Shown piece by piece: positions 34,146-45,018 of a stretch of 64,000 bases of DNA. The notes below the pieces were generated by a model. The model saw only the letters and a program-made list of their open reading frames with translations, did not search any database and was not told the DNA's origin. The stretch's first letter is position 1. Each line of letters starts with the position of its first letter. This DNA comes from Tritrichomonas musculus. Taxonomy: Eukaryota > Parabasalia > Tritrichomonadida > Tritrichomonadidae. The stretch lies in contig JAPFFF010000039.1 of assembly GCA_039105265.1 (NCBI GenBank), positions 1,302,001 to 1,366,000 on the forward strand. The letters are read 5' to 3'. Position numbers and translations under genes: made by a program.

Positions 34146-35672
34146 CCGTTAAAATTTTATAGGCATTTTTTTTCCCGTGGTGTAAAATTTACGTTAAAAA
34201 AATTTTGCTCTCAATTCTTTCAATAAAGAATTGTCATTCTCAAAAAATTGATAGTGAAGGTTTTTTTGGATCTTTTTATCTTTAATTTATTCTTTTTTAT
34301 GAAATAATTTAAAGAAAATAAATATTCCTTATTTTTTTTTAATTTCACAAAAACCGTCATTAATTCAAATTTGAAAGAGTGATCGTATTTTCATTATTTT
34401 TACAATAGACAAACAGATCAAGTTTTCCCTGATTTTAGATCTTTAGGCTCAATATTAGACCAATTAACTTCAAGTTCATTCGAATCAAATCGTATCTCTT
34501 ACCAGTTTGACATTTTTTTTCAATTATTTTCGATTTTTTTTTTCTCAAACAGAATTTACCTTTAATTTTTAAAGAATCTCAAGAATTTTATTAGATATCG
34601 CTCAATATAATTTGGATTTTGTCGCATACTTAGCTCATATTTCTTAACCCACATTCAAAACTCGTATCTCCAAATTTTTTAATAAAAATCTCATAGGACT
34701 TTACATATTTTATTCTTTGTACCTGTTTTTTCCTTTTTTGGCTTATTTTATCTCATTTTTTTTTCATTTTAATTTCAATAGAATTATAATCTCTAAAATT
34801 TTCTTTATGATATTCAATCTTCTTCATAAACAAAGAATACTTTATGTTCTAAATAAAAAACATATTTTTTTCCTTTTAAATTCAACATTTTTCAATCAAA
34901 TTTTTAAAAATTTTTAGAGTTATCAAAAATTTTAAAAAAATTTGATTGAAAAGTATGTGAAAAAATGCATTAAATATGAAAATAATTAAATAAATATATT
35001 TATTATAAAATATAATTAACATTTTACTTTTTTAAACACGGTTTAAGCAGAAAAAAAATTTAAAAAAAAAATTATAAACGATCAAAAAATAAAATCTGTT
35101 CTTACTCAAGCTATTGATAAACAATCATGAGTATTTTTTAATGTAGGAATTATGCTGCCGAATTCCTTAAAATCATTGAAAAAAAGTTGATTTATATGAT
35201 TTTTTGTATGAACTTTTTGAGATAAACGAAAAGATAAAATCATATTTTCAAAATATGGCACAACTTTTATATAGAGCAGCATCTGTTAATCATAAGTGAA
35301 ATAGATATGGGCTATTTATATTGATCATATAAAAAGTTTTTTAAGATATGATATAATTCCATTTTTTGACTAGTTGAAATAAACATAGCTAAAAAATCTA
35401 ATATTGGTATATATCATAAATACAAAAGGATAATCTTTGACAACAATTATATCTTTCAAAATATCGCATTTTTAATCATAAAAAAATAATAAACGGAAAT
35501 AAACGTAAAATTTTGATCAAGTTTTAAAAGAATTGAGAGGCTAAAAAAAGAATTGTCTTTTTTTGAATAGCCAAAAATTTTTCACTCTCAAATTTTTTCT
35601 GAACAATTCATTGAATTTTCTTAACGTAAATTTTATACCACGCGAAAATAAATGTATATAAAATTTTAACGG
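34146..35672. mobile_element. TA-flanked inverted-repeat element, 1527 bp
   Basis: The ends are CCGTTAAAATTTTATA and its complement. The inverted repeat continues with few mismatches to about 60 bp (CGTGGTGTAAAATTTACGTT on the left). Flanking TA dinucleotides lie at 34144-34145 and 35673-35674. The empty site is seen at 53580 and 56745 (AAATTTTATAATTCATC). This indicates a Tc1/mariner-type nonautonomous element. No coding frame is credible in the interior; the 66-codon open stretch at 34717 is phenylalanine-rich AT sequence. Confidence 0.88.
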
Positions 35673-36928
35673 TATAATTCATCATCCATTCAAATTGAAT
35701 ATTTAATATTTGATTTTTATTTTTTGTAAGTTTGCGTTAATTTGAAGTAATGGAATTGAAAATGCATGGAATCAAACAAAGTCAAAAAAAAAAAAAATAA
35801 TTAAAATGATATATAAATATGTATCATAAAAGAGTATATTCAAAATAAATTAAAGCATTATATTGAAGCTACCAACATAGCAGCAAATAATAAATTGTAA
35901 ATATAATAATATTATAAAAGATAATATTATGTTAAATTGCTTATGCTCTAATAAATTTATTCACATATTTAATTGCAGTTAAAAATATGATTAAAGGACT
36001 TTTTTATATCTATTAATTATGTTTCTTTGAATAAAAGACTTAATTTATGTTTTCTGAATCAAAGATTGATTTTAATTGAAAAAGTTAGAAGGTAGCAATT
36101 TAATTGAAAACACTAAAATAATCAATTGAAAGTCGTAGATTAAATATATCTTTACGTCATATACTAGTCACTATTGAAAATCACTAAAAAAAAGTCGTGT
36201 AATTGATTATGGATGCAAATATAGAAATAAAAAAGTTTGAAAAGATAATATCATAATATTATCGGAGTAACGGAATAAATTATAAATAAGGATCTTGTTG
36301 TATTTCAGTGCGTTATGTATTAATTAAGATGATATGAAAAGAAAAATGCTATTTTTTTGGTTGGATAATCTAACGTTCGTTAGATTGCGAGGTTTATCGT
36401 AAATTTCTTTCTCAGGCATTATTCTTGAATGTCTGTAAGTGCTTAAAGCGGTTAGCGAAAAATAGATATACGTTTTTATGATAAATATCATCCATGAAAA
36501 AAAAAATAATACAATAAAGATCTAATAAATAGATAGTTTTAATGAAGTCTATTTTAAGCAGTTTAAATCAGTTTTATTGTCTTTAATAATTCCGAAAAAA
36601 AATACAATAAAAACGATATTTTTTGTTAGTCAACGATTACTTTTTCTGTGACTATCGATATTACTATTAACTTTTTGATGAAGTATTGACAATTTATTTA
36701 ATTTTAACTGTTCACTTTTAGAATGGTCAGTGCTTTCTAAACAAAACTTATTTATCTTCAGTATAAAAAGTCATTTCTTAGATTAATAATGATGTAACGT
36801 AATCATTTTTAATTTTATATTTAAGTATTCAATTGTAAATTCTTTTCCATGAAGAATTATTTGAGATATCGCATTTTTTTATGTTTAAAACAACAAGTTA
36901 TTTCATCTTTTCGTTATTTTCAGTTCAC

Positions 36929-37438
36929 ATGAATAAAAACCCAGACCACAAAGTAAGAGGAAGAAATGGGAGGCCCAAAAATCACATCCCAATGTGGTTC
37001 GCCGAATACAAGAACTTGAACGGGAGCAAGGAAAGGTACGTCTATGTTGGTAAGAAACTTAAGAGGGCTGAAGATGTTAAAAATCTTGATCACTTCTGTG
37101 AAGAAAACAATATTGTTAACCCGTATCTGGACTTATCAAACAACGTTGGCTCTCCGTTGCTTAAAAATGCTATAAATCAAACCAAGCTAACGGGAACTGG
37201 ATTATCGAAACTTGAAGAATTTATCAAAAATGAATTCAACATAACTATTGATATTAATATGTTCGAACCCAGTTTTTTAAAAGATGATAATCCCGTTGAT
37301 ACTCACGAAACTCCAATAATCGATGATGATATTATGAATCCTTTTGGATTTGATAAAAGTAAAGTAATACCTCAGATTACACCTTTTAATGAAGAAGAAC
37401 AATTGTCGGAGGATGATATGCCTTCATTTTTTAACTAA
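36929..37438 (+). CDS. unrecognised 169-aa mobile-element protein, copy 4 of 6
   Basis: Intact, right arm of the giant inverted repeat, identical in protein to copy 3. The Initiator-like TCAGTTCACATG is present at the chosen start. The upstream in-frame ATG at 36881 is kept in all copies, so a 185-aa form cannot be excluded. Confidence 0.78.
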   Translation: MNKNPDHKVRGRNGRPKNHIPMWFAEYKNLNGSKERYVYVGKKLKRAEDVKNLDHFCEENNIVNPYLDLSNNVGSPLLKNAINQTKLTGTGLSKLEEFIKNEFNITIDINMFEPSFLKDDNPVDTHETPIIDDDIMNPFGFDKSKVIPQITPFNEEEQLSEDDMPSFFN

Positions 37439-38724
37439 AATTACATAAATTTATTAAATAAAAAAAAAAGGTTTAAACTTCCTTAATTTTGAATAATTTA
37501 TTAAAATTGTATTAATATCTATTAGATAATGTCGTCATATTTACATATTTCTTTGATTTAAGTTATTTCAATTATATAAAAAAAGCTCTTGAGTTTTTTG
37601 GTTTAATATAAAGGCTAAATGGACGATTTTAAAATTGGTAATCTAGAAAATGAGCTTTGAGAAACTATGAAACAATAATAAATAATCATATTTAATCAAT
37701 ATATTCCAAAATTGATTAAAAATCAAATATAGTTAGGTTTTAAAAGCAAATGTTTTTATTTTTGTTTTTGTTTTGCTTTTTATAATTTAATTTGATTTTT
37801 TGAAAAGTAAATTGCCATTTTTCTGTAAATAAAAATAAAGTATTCAAAATTCAAAGGTTAATTTTATTAGCAATTCATAAAAATAGAATGATATTTACTT
37901 GTTTTTTTTTTTTTTTTTAATCTAAACACTTATCAAAACAAAATAAAAACAAACTTTTTAAATAAATCTTATAAAGCATCACTGAATTTTTTTTTTTTTT
38001 TTGAATGAATCTTATCAATTTATTTTTAAAAATCTTTCATCTATTCAATTCTCACAAATTTAGTAAATAATATTCTGAATTTTTGTTAAGAGTTTAGATT
38101 AAAAAAACAAGTTTAATAATATCGTTTTTGATTTCATTTATTCATGTGTAATGAAAACTGAGATTCACCTGAATTTAAGCCGAATATTCAATGCTGAGTA
38201 AAATCCAATATTTAATTATCTTTTTATAACAAATTTTCAGAGGTGGAATTAGACCTTCGGCGGTTATATAAAATACGGCAACTTCACCCTTTTTTGAATA
38301 GTTTACTTATAAAAAATCATTACGGCAAACAGATTATAAATTATGGAATTATCGTCACGCCAAAACTTTTTGTATTATTAAATGGCCTGGAAAAAATATA
38401 AGCGAATACAAATTCAACCTCAAATTAAAAATAATATAAAATCAACAAATAATTTGCTCTTACCCGTTGGGTTATCAAAATAACCTGGGTGGGCAGCTTT
38501 TTTGCCCAAACCGTGCCAAATGCAAACATAGTTAATATCACAATATCTAATTACTTCTTTTTTTAAAATTCGAATATGAGTAAAAAAATAAAATATTTAG
38601 ATCATAAATTTATAAATTCTCTTATTTTTCCAGTTGAATCTATATCAGGTTCGCGATCTATTCCATTTTAAATTTGAATGAAAAGATATTCAATTGTAAA
38701 AAATCTCGAATAATAGAGATATTG

Positions 38725-38946
38725 CTTATTCCATCCGTAACTTTTTATTCTATAGCATAGATATTATATATCTTACTTTTAATTGGAAAATATTTCGAAT
38801 TGAATGACTACATACATTTTGAAATTTCTATGCATTTTCGAGTGATTTCAAAATGTATTTAGTCATTCAATTTGAAACAAATTAATTCTTTCTAACTTGA
38901 ATATGATGTAATAAATATAGACTTAAAAAGTTACGGATGGAATAAG
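38725..38946. mobile_element. palindromic MITE, 222 bp, right arm
   Basis: Mirror copy of 29776-29997, same length and ends. It is missing from the related arm at 59303-59743, which stops short of this point. Confidence 0.75.
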
Positions 38947-39147
38947 AAATATATATATTTTTCGATATTTTTTGCAATTCTTTATTAGTTTTGTCACTTT
39001 CAAGAACTTTTTTATCTCAAGAACTTTTTGAATAGATTAAAAATAAACTTTTCAAAAAAAAAAAAAAAAAAAAAGTTGGGATTCACTTGATGGATTCTTT
39101 CAGACATCCATAAAATTTTTTTTAATAATCATTTTGAGGTTGAATTT

Positions 39148-39567
39148 TTATTCGCTTGTTTTATCTTTAATTAGAACATGGTTTTTATCAAAAATATTAA
39201 GGCGTTGAATATGAGGAGCAACAATGTCCCAATTATCATCATACCATTTGTGCAAAACTCGGTCATCTCGTCTGGCTTGCCGTGAAAGATCAAGTGTCGT
39301 TTTTGTACAAATAAGTTCGGCAATCGCCAACAATTCATTATGCGTAATACCTGAACTGAATTGATTCTGTAGTTTATTGCACGCAAAACTTTTTTCTTGA
39401 TCAAACTTCGAAATAATATTTGAAACTTCTTTGGCATCACGGCCTTCTCCACGTTGTTTTCGTTTTTTGGCTGGCTCTGTCTTAAGTAAATCTGAGGAAT
39501 CTGTTTGAAATTGATCCTGGCTTGATTGTTGTTTACTTTTTTTCGATTTTTTCGTTGATTCCATCAT
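39148..39567 (-). CDS. unrecognised 139-aa protein, KWxDDN family, right-arm copy
   Basis: Intact mirror copy of 29146-29565, with Thr30, Arg99 and Asn124. The Lys-rich N-terminus and the C-terminal domain (KWYDDNW) are conserved, as are the TCACAATC before the start and the TAAA at the stop. Two intact copies with only amino-acid-level drift suggest that the frame is, or recently was, maintained. Confidence 0.78.
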   Translation of the reverse strand: MMESTKKSKKSKQQSSQDQFQTDSSDLLKTEPAKKRKQRGEGRDAKEVSNIISKFDQEKSFACNKLQNQFSSGITHNELLAIAELICTKTTLDLSRQARRDDRVLHKWYDDNWDIVAPHIQRLNIFDKNHVLIKDKTSE

Positions 39568-40175
39568 GATTGTGACAAAATTATTTTAATAAAAAAACTT
39601 TGACAACAAAAATTAATGAAAGAGACAAGTTTGAAATCATTACTCCATTATTATTTTAATATATAAAAATAAAAATATAAATATAAATATAATTATAATT
39701 CTTTATATTTGAATTTAAAATATTCATATTTCGATGATATATAAATGCTTTTTTTATTTGTTCGTTTATTTTAAATTTGAATAATAAAATGGTTCTTAAT
39801 CCAATTCTTTCTATAAGCTTTATCAATTTTTTAATTATTTTTTAAGAGGTATTCACGAAGAAAACTAGCCTAGCAATTTAATTCTAACTTATTTATTTTA
39901 TTTTTAAAATATGTAATTAAGATAAATTACAAATTTTATATGATTCCATGTGTTTATTTTCAAGATATGGCTTAAGCATTTTTTTGTGAGAAAAAAAAAC
40001 TATTTTCAATATATTTTGATATTTATTTGGAATTTTAAAAGAAGTTGCCTTGTTAGTTAGTTTTGTTGATATTCTGTTCTTTCCCATTCATTCACTAAAA
40101 AAATACAAAATAATTATTTATATTTATTTTGTATTTTTAAAGAAATGGGTGAACAAAAGTCTTGATGAGAAAGAT

Positions 40176-40727
40176 CTATTGATTGTTTTGTGCGATTGCC
40201 AAATTTTGGCGATTTTGAGGTCCTATAACTTGATTATCTCTTCCTGTAACAACGATATGTTGTAATATAAAAGGCCAGATTTGTGTTAGATTATCATCAA
40301 ACCATTTAATTAGCATCCCCTTTCTTCTTTTATATTCTCGATATAAACTAATTCCTGTGTAAGTTGAGACAACCATCGCAAGGATCAGAAGTTCTTCTTG
40401 CGTAATTTTTGGTCCAAAATGAAATTCGAGAAGTTTCCAAGCTGCAGAGGAAGAAGGTTTAAAAAACTTTAATTGATCATTAACAAAAAGAAGTTCTTCA
40501 TTGTCCTTTAATTCCGATTTTCTTTTCGATTTTGAATGTTTTAATGAACTTGAAGACTTTGATCGATGATTACGCTCAGATCGCGACCCTGAAAAAACTT
40601 CATTTGAATTTGGAAGTTGCAATAACTGATCAGCAGGCTTTGCTGTTGAGAGGAGTGAAGATGGCAAATTTTGCTCAGGACAAGGAGGGAACGAATGCCT
40701 TAAGGTATTATTTAGATCCTGATCCAT
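40176..40727 (-). CDS. unrecognised 183-aa repeat-B protein, KWxDDN family, copy 2
   Basis: Second copy of the gene at 15569-16117, in the same position within repeat B. Differences: one extra Asn near the N-terminus (DLNNTL), Leu for Phe20 and Ile for Ser in the domain (LILAM). The frame is intact. The extra residue comes from a triplet insertion, so indels here have been frame-preserving, which is consistent with, but does not prove, selection on the protein. Confidence 0.75.
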   Translation of the reverse strand: MDQDLNNTLRHSFPPCPEQNLPSSLLSTAKPADQLLQLPNSNEVFSGSRSERNHRSKSSSSLKHSKSKRKSELKDNEELLFVNDQLKFFKPSSSAAWKLLEFHFGPKITQEELLILAMVVSTYTGISLYREYKRRKGMLIKWFDDNLTQIWPFILQHIVVTGRDNQVIGPQNRQNLAIAQNNQ

Positions 40728-41192
40728 TTTAAGATAATGTAAACAAAATTTCAAATAAAAGGCAAATTACAAAACTGAAATTTCTATTCTCAAATGCTAT
40801 TATATTCTTTGAATTTTTTTCGACTTTTCATACAAAAAAAATATTGAGATAAAAATAAATAATTTCACTCAATTTTTTGAATATAAATCAAAGTAATAAA
40901 AAATATTTTTTCTCATTCCAATTAATTATTTATTTTATTTTAACTTATTATTTATTATCTATTATTATGGATAGTTATTAAATCATATAAATTATAAAAT
41001 ATAAAGAAGTATCTGCGGGTAATTTTTTGGAATTGAGATTATTTTTTTATCAAATTATTTTGAATGAATCTAAAATTGAATAAATTTTTGCAAAAAGTTA
41101 ATTTATTTTTGTTTTCTTTTCAGTTTTGATACAAAACCGCAAATAATCTTACAAAATTGAGGGACGCGAAGATTTTTTTTAGAGATTTTAAA

Positions 41193-42128
41193 TAGGAATT
41201 TTCAACGCTAAACTCTCAGAATTTTTTGAAAGCATATCACAATTATTTGATTACAGGGAAAACATATGCGACCATTAAATTATTCTCAGAAAAATTCAGA
41301 AGAATCTTTAATGATGAAAAATGAAATCATAATTTAATTGAAAATTTAGATTTAGTTTTTATTCAATTTTTTTATTTATTTGTTTGTCAAAAATCATTTA
41401 TATTGCTTTTATCTTGAAAGATAAAAGATAAAAATCGGTAACATTGGGATATTATATATTGGTCTTAAAAAGCATGTTGCTTTTTACTAAAATTTATTTT
41501 TCGAAAATATTGGAATAATTGACCTTTATGGTAAAATATTTTCATGAACAAATTGATTTTCTATTGTATTTAATTCAAATATTGAGAATCCATTCAATTT
41601 ATTACTATCTCGAATTTTTTAAAAAGGAGCATAAATAAAGTCGATTAGATGATTTCGCTCTTATTTGATAAAAGGTACAATACGACTGATAATGTAAATC
41701 GCCTTCTTTGAAACATATATGTAAATATCTTTAATTCGAATTAAAGATTTTTTTTGATTGAAGCGAAAAATAGTCATTTTGAAAACGGGAGATAACTTTA
41801 ATAGCTTGAATTTGATTATAGTTTTGGTTATGTTTGAAATAAAAAATGAAATTTATCAGAACGTTTTCTAAATTTTTAATTCAAACAATACTCAATTTTT
41901 GAATTATTCTCCAAAAAAAACTATATATCATATCAAGATCATTATGAATTGATGAAAAATGAATAAAATAAAAAATTAATATATTAATTATATTTATAAA
42001 ACTAAAAATAAAAGATTTATTTTAATCTCTTTTAGAAATATTCATAGATAATTAATTCTGGTAATCAGAAAAAAATTTATTTTCATTGAAAAAAAATTGA
42101 ATGAATAATTGAGAGTTGAAAATCCCTA
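41193..42128. mobile_element. hAT-type nonautonomous element, 936 bp
   Basis: The ends are TAGGAATTTTCAAC and, inverted, TAGGGATTTTCAAC. A perfect 8-bp duplication ATTTTAAA lies at 41185-41192 and 42129-42136; the empty site is at 16575-16582. The TAGGR start and 8-bp duplication are hAT hallmarks. No coding frame seen inside. Confidence 0.92.
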
Positions 42129-42270
42129 ATTTTAAACGCTCAACAATTCATTCAATTTATTTTCAATGGGTATAAAAAGAATTCAGATAATTATGTTCAA
42201 TCTTCATTTCATTATTATTCCAATTAAATATATGTATATATATGTTTGAATATATTTATTTATATATTAA

Positions 42271-42408
42271 GGTACAAATCCAGTACGTTAAGAAACCGCA
42301 AATTTTTTTGACATATGATAAAGAAACATGGTTCGTTTCTACTATTAACCTTTTTTTTATTTTTTTTTTAAAATTCAAAAGGAACTTGGTTCATTTCTTA
42401 GCCTACCC

Positions 42409-42449
<41 letters not shown>

Positions 42450-44074
42450 ATTATTTTTATTTTTATTATTCAAATAATATTGAAATCATGAAGAAACTTC
42501 ATTAAAACAAATTTTCGCATTTGAATTAGCATTTGAAAACTGAAATTGTCGTTCGGCACTCATTGTGGATGCAATTGGAGAATGGATTAAAGGCAAAATG
42601 GTATGCACCGGAGATCGACAATACATTTGAGGATTTATTTGCGATAGATCATTTTCATCTTTGTTTATTTTACTCTCATTTGAATTAATTGATATTTGAG
42701 ATTTATCAACTTGGACTTTTGCTAATCTAGGATAATTGCAATTTGAGTTTTGACTCTTAATTTGATTTATAATTGCATCTTCAAAAAAAAAAATGAATCA
42801 ACCTCCATGCTACAATCTAAAATTTTTAGCTTTCTTATAAAATTATTAATGTTACAATTGAATTCTTTTTTGAAATTGAGCAAATATTTTTGAGATTTCT
42901 TATTAAAACGCAAATTTTTTTGGATAATCGTTAACTCAATGTTTTGAATAACTGAATTAACATATTGTGAAAAAGCATTGATTGTCCCAGACAATTTTTT
43001 CAATTCATTACAAATATAATGTGGCATATCAAAAATTTGTTCATCCATAAGTTCATTAATTAAATCTTGAATTTTTTTTTTGAATAGAAGATCTTTTCGG
43101 AACGGTTGAGGAAATAAAAGAATAATTGATTCTTTGATAGAATTAATACATTTTTGTTGAACTTCGTAATTATTTTCTAATTTTGATTGCGTATATATCG
43201 GCATATAATGTGCAAAAGCCAATCTCGCATTTAAATCATATTTTATGAGATTAATTAATTCATCTTTTTCGACATTTATTCTGATCGAAGCAACTTTTCT
43301 TTTATTCGGTATCATAATAAACTTAGTTATTTATTTTTCAAGTTTCATTCAATTTAAAAGAATAATATCTTATTAAATAAATATTTATATATTATTTTTT
43401 TGATTTATCAAATATATATTTTAATATATAAATTATATTTTTAATAAATTTACTTTTGTAATATTTTTTAATTGAGATATATCGAAAAATAATCCTATCG
43501 GACATGAAAATTTCCGAATTGAGTTGAATATCTTTTTTAAATTTTAAGAATTTATTTTACACAATTGAGAATAAATAAATAAAGTTACTTTCAATATTTG
43601 TTTTAAAATTCAGTAAATGTAAGCGTTGAAACTTTTTGTTAAAAACAATAAGATAATTAAAAGAATTTTATTTTGCCTAAATATATATAATGAAAAAGGA
43701 TTTATTACTTATATGATATTAAATATAATCATATTTCATTTCTTATATGATATTAAATAATATTTTGATATTTCAGAATAATAATATGAAAATCTTGATT
43801 ATTGATCGAACTTTGATATCAAATATAGTATTGTATATAGGATAACTTTGATAAATAGCTTGATTACTGAAAAGAAAAGTATTTTTACTAATAGAAAAAA
43901 GAAGATAAAAATTAAATTTTAGAATATTAAAAAAAATTGGCCTATATTTTGGCAAAAAGTGGAATCTGACATTTTCATGCGTTTAAACAGAATTCATCGA
44001 CTTTTTCTGGGGAGGCACTTCTCACAAATAATAAACGGGTACCCTCTCAATATTAAACGTACTGGATTTGTACC
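42271..44074. mobile_element. TTAA-flanked (piggyBac-like) element, 1804 bp
   Basis: The ends are GGTACAAATCCAGTACGTTAA and its near-exact complement. TTAA flanks lie at 42267-42270 and 44075-44078; the single TTAA is visible in the empty site at 16713-16716. TTAA choice is the piggyBac signature, though the termini do not begin with the usual CCC. It carries a non-transposase frame (next entry) and a TTA trinucleotide microsatellite (about 42411-42449). Confidence 0.9.
42486..43315 (-). CDS. unrecognised protein carried by the TTAA element
   Basis: The first frame (43315-42767, 182 aa) begins MIPNKRKVASIRINVEKDEL and is strongly helical and Lys/Asn-rich. It shows no DDE signature, no zinc cluster and no likeness to piggyBac transposase that I can see. 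It ends just after a T11 run (minus strand, about 42783-42793). With one more T the frame would continue for about 95 codons (EDAIINQIKSQ, NYPRLAKVQVDKSQ, CRSPVHTILPLIHSP) to a TGA at 42486. That continuation has good coding composition, so the gene probably encoded about 275 residues and either suffered a 1-base indel or is mis-sequenced at the homopolymer. The helical first part and the proline/serine-rich tail suggest a structural or regulatory cargo protein; the function is unknown. Confidence 0.6.
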
Positions 44075-45018
44075 TTAAGGGTGTACTGCTGTAAAATATA
44101 TAAACCTTTCAAAATACAAAAATCTTATAGAAAATAAATTCAATGGTTGCTCTTTCCGAAAAAGTTTAGATAGTTTAGAAATTAAATATTTTTATGATTG
44201 AAATATTTTTTTATAATTTTGGTCTTAGATTTATGTTATTTATTTAATTTTTACAGGAAGGAAATAATTTCACAAAAAAATTGAATAAAATAATTATTTC
44301 AGAAAAAGTTGAAATATATGAACCATTTTTAATAATATATTAAATTAATTTAAATTTATTTTATTCAGTAAACATTTATTTTTATATATTTATCTCTATT
44401 TATTATTTTATTTATAATTATATATTATTTAACTATTGTTACATGTTAAATATTATATGCATCAATAAATATTATCAAAATTAAAAAAACCAAAAATCAT
44501 ATATTGAATTGATCTTTCAAATATTCTCAAATAGAAAAAATATTTTTAAACTTTTTCATAAATTATTTTTTTTATTATAATAAGATTATATCTATCTTTC
44601 TATGATTTATTTATATAATATTATTCTATTTAAATATCTATAATATAAATATATAAATATATTCATAAAAATAATTTGATAATATTTTTCCAAATAAAGT
44701 TTTTAACATAAGAAATATTAAATTTATTTTTTTTAATTTTAAAAGAATTAATATTACAGTAAATATTTCCTTAAATAATTTAATATTGACATTTAAATAA
44801 TATATAATTTATAAAAACACATAAAAATGTATAATATATGCAAATAATATTATTAATAAGAAGGTTTATGTATGATATAAAATCATAATGTCTTTCACAA
44901 AAAGTTATATAATTCTGATAATAAAATAAATATCATAAAAAGTTTTACGATCATTTTTTATTCAATTTGTGATATTTTCTATTCAATTTTGCTATTTTTC
45001 ATTCAAATTCTTGAAATT

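Larger units (their letters stand above)
32882..35835. other. central spacer of the giant inverted repeat
   Basis: The 2.95-kb loop between the two 4-kb arms. It contains the gene relic (32914-33292), about 850 bp of AT-rich noncoding DNA that is also found behind the relics at 52282 and 55898, and a TA-flanked insertion (34146-35672). Its right edge carries the GATTTTTATTTTTTGTAAG sequence seen at every right-hand entry to the 169-aa flank. Confidence 0.7.
35836..39838. repeat. giant inverted repeat, right arm (about 4.0 kb)
   Basis: Mirror of 28885-32881 with the same order of parts: conserved flank, 169-aa gene (+), module a, U, GGGCAG patch, palindromic MITE (38725-38946) and the 139-aa gene (-). 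Just outside, GAGGTATTCACGAAG (39846) begins a sequence that also follows the related arm at 61861. Palindromes of this size are prone to assembly error, but partial copies elsewhere in the window support it. Confidence 0.9.

Noticed and set aside
28885-39838. The giant palindrome as a pure assembly artefact
   Set aside because: Not excluded without reads, but the arms differ at scattered sites, including three residues in the 139-aa protein, and partial palindromes with the same order of parts occur elsewhere in the window.
42242-42505. Tyrosine-rich frame of 87 codons
   Set aside because: It comes from the TTA trinucleotide microsatellite and the terminus of the TTAA element, antisense to the real frame.
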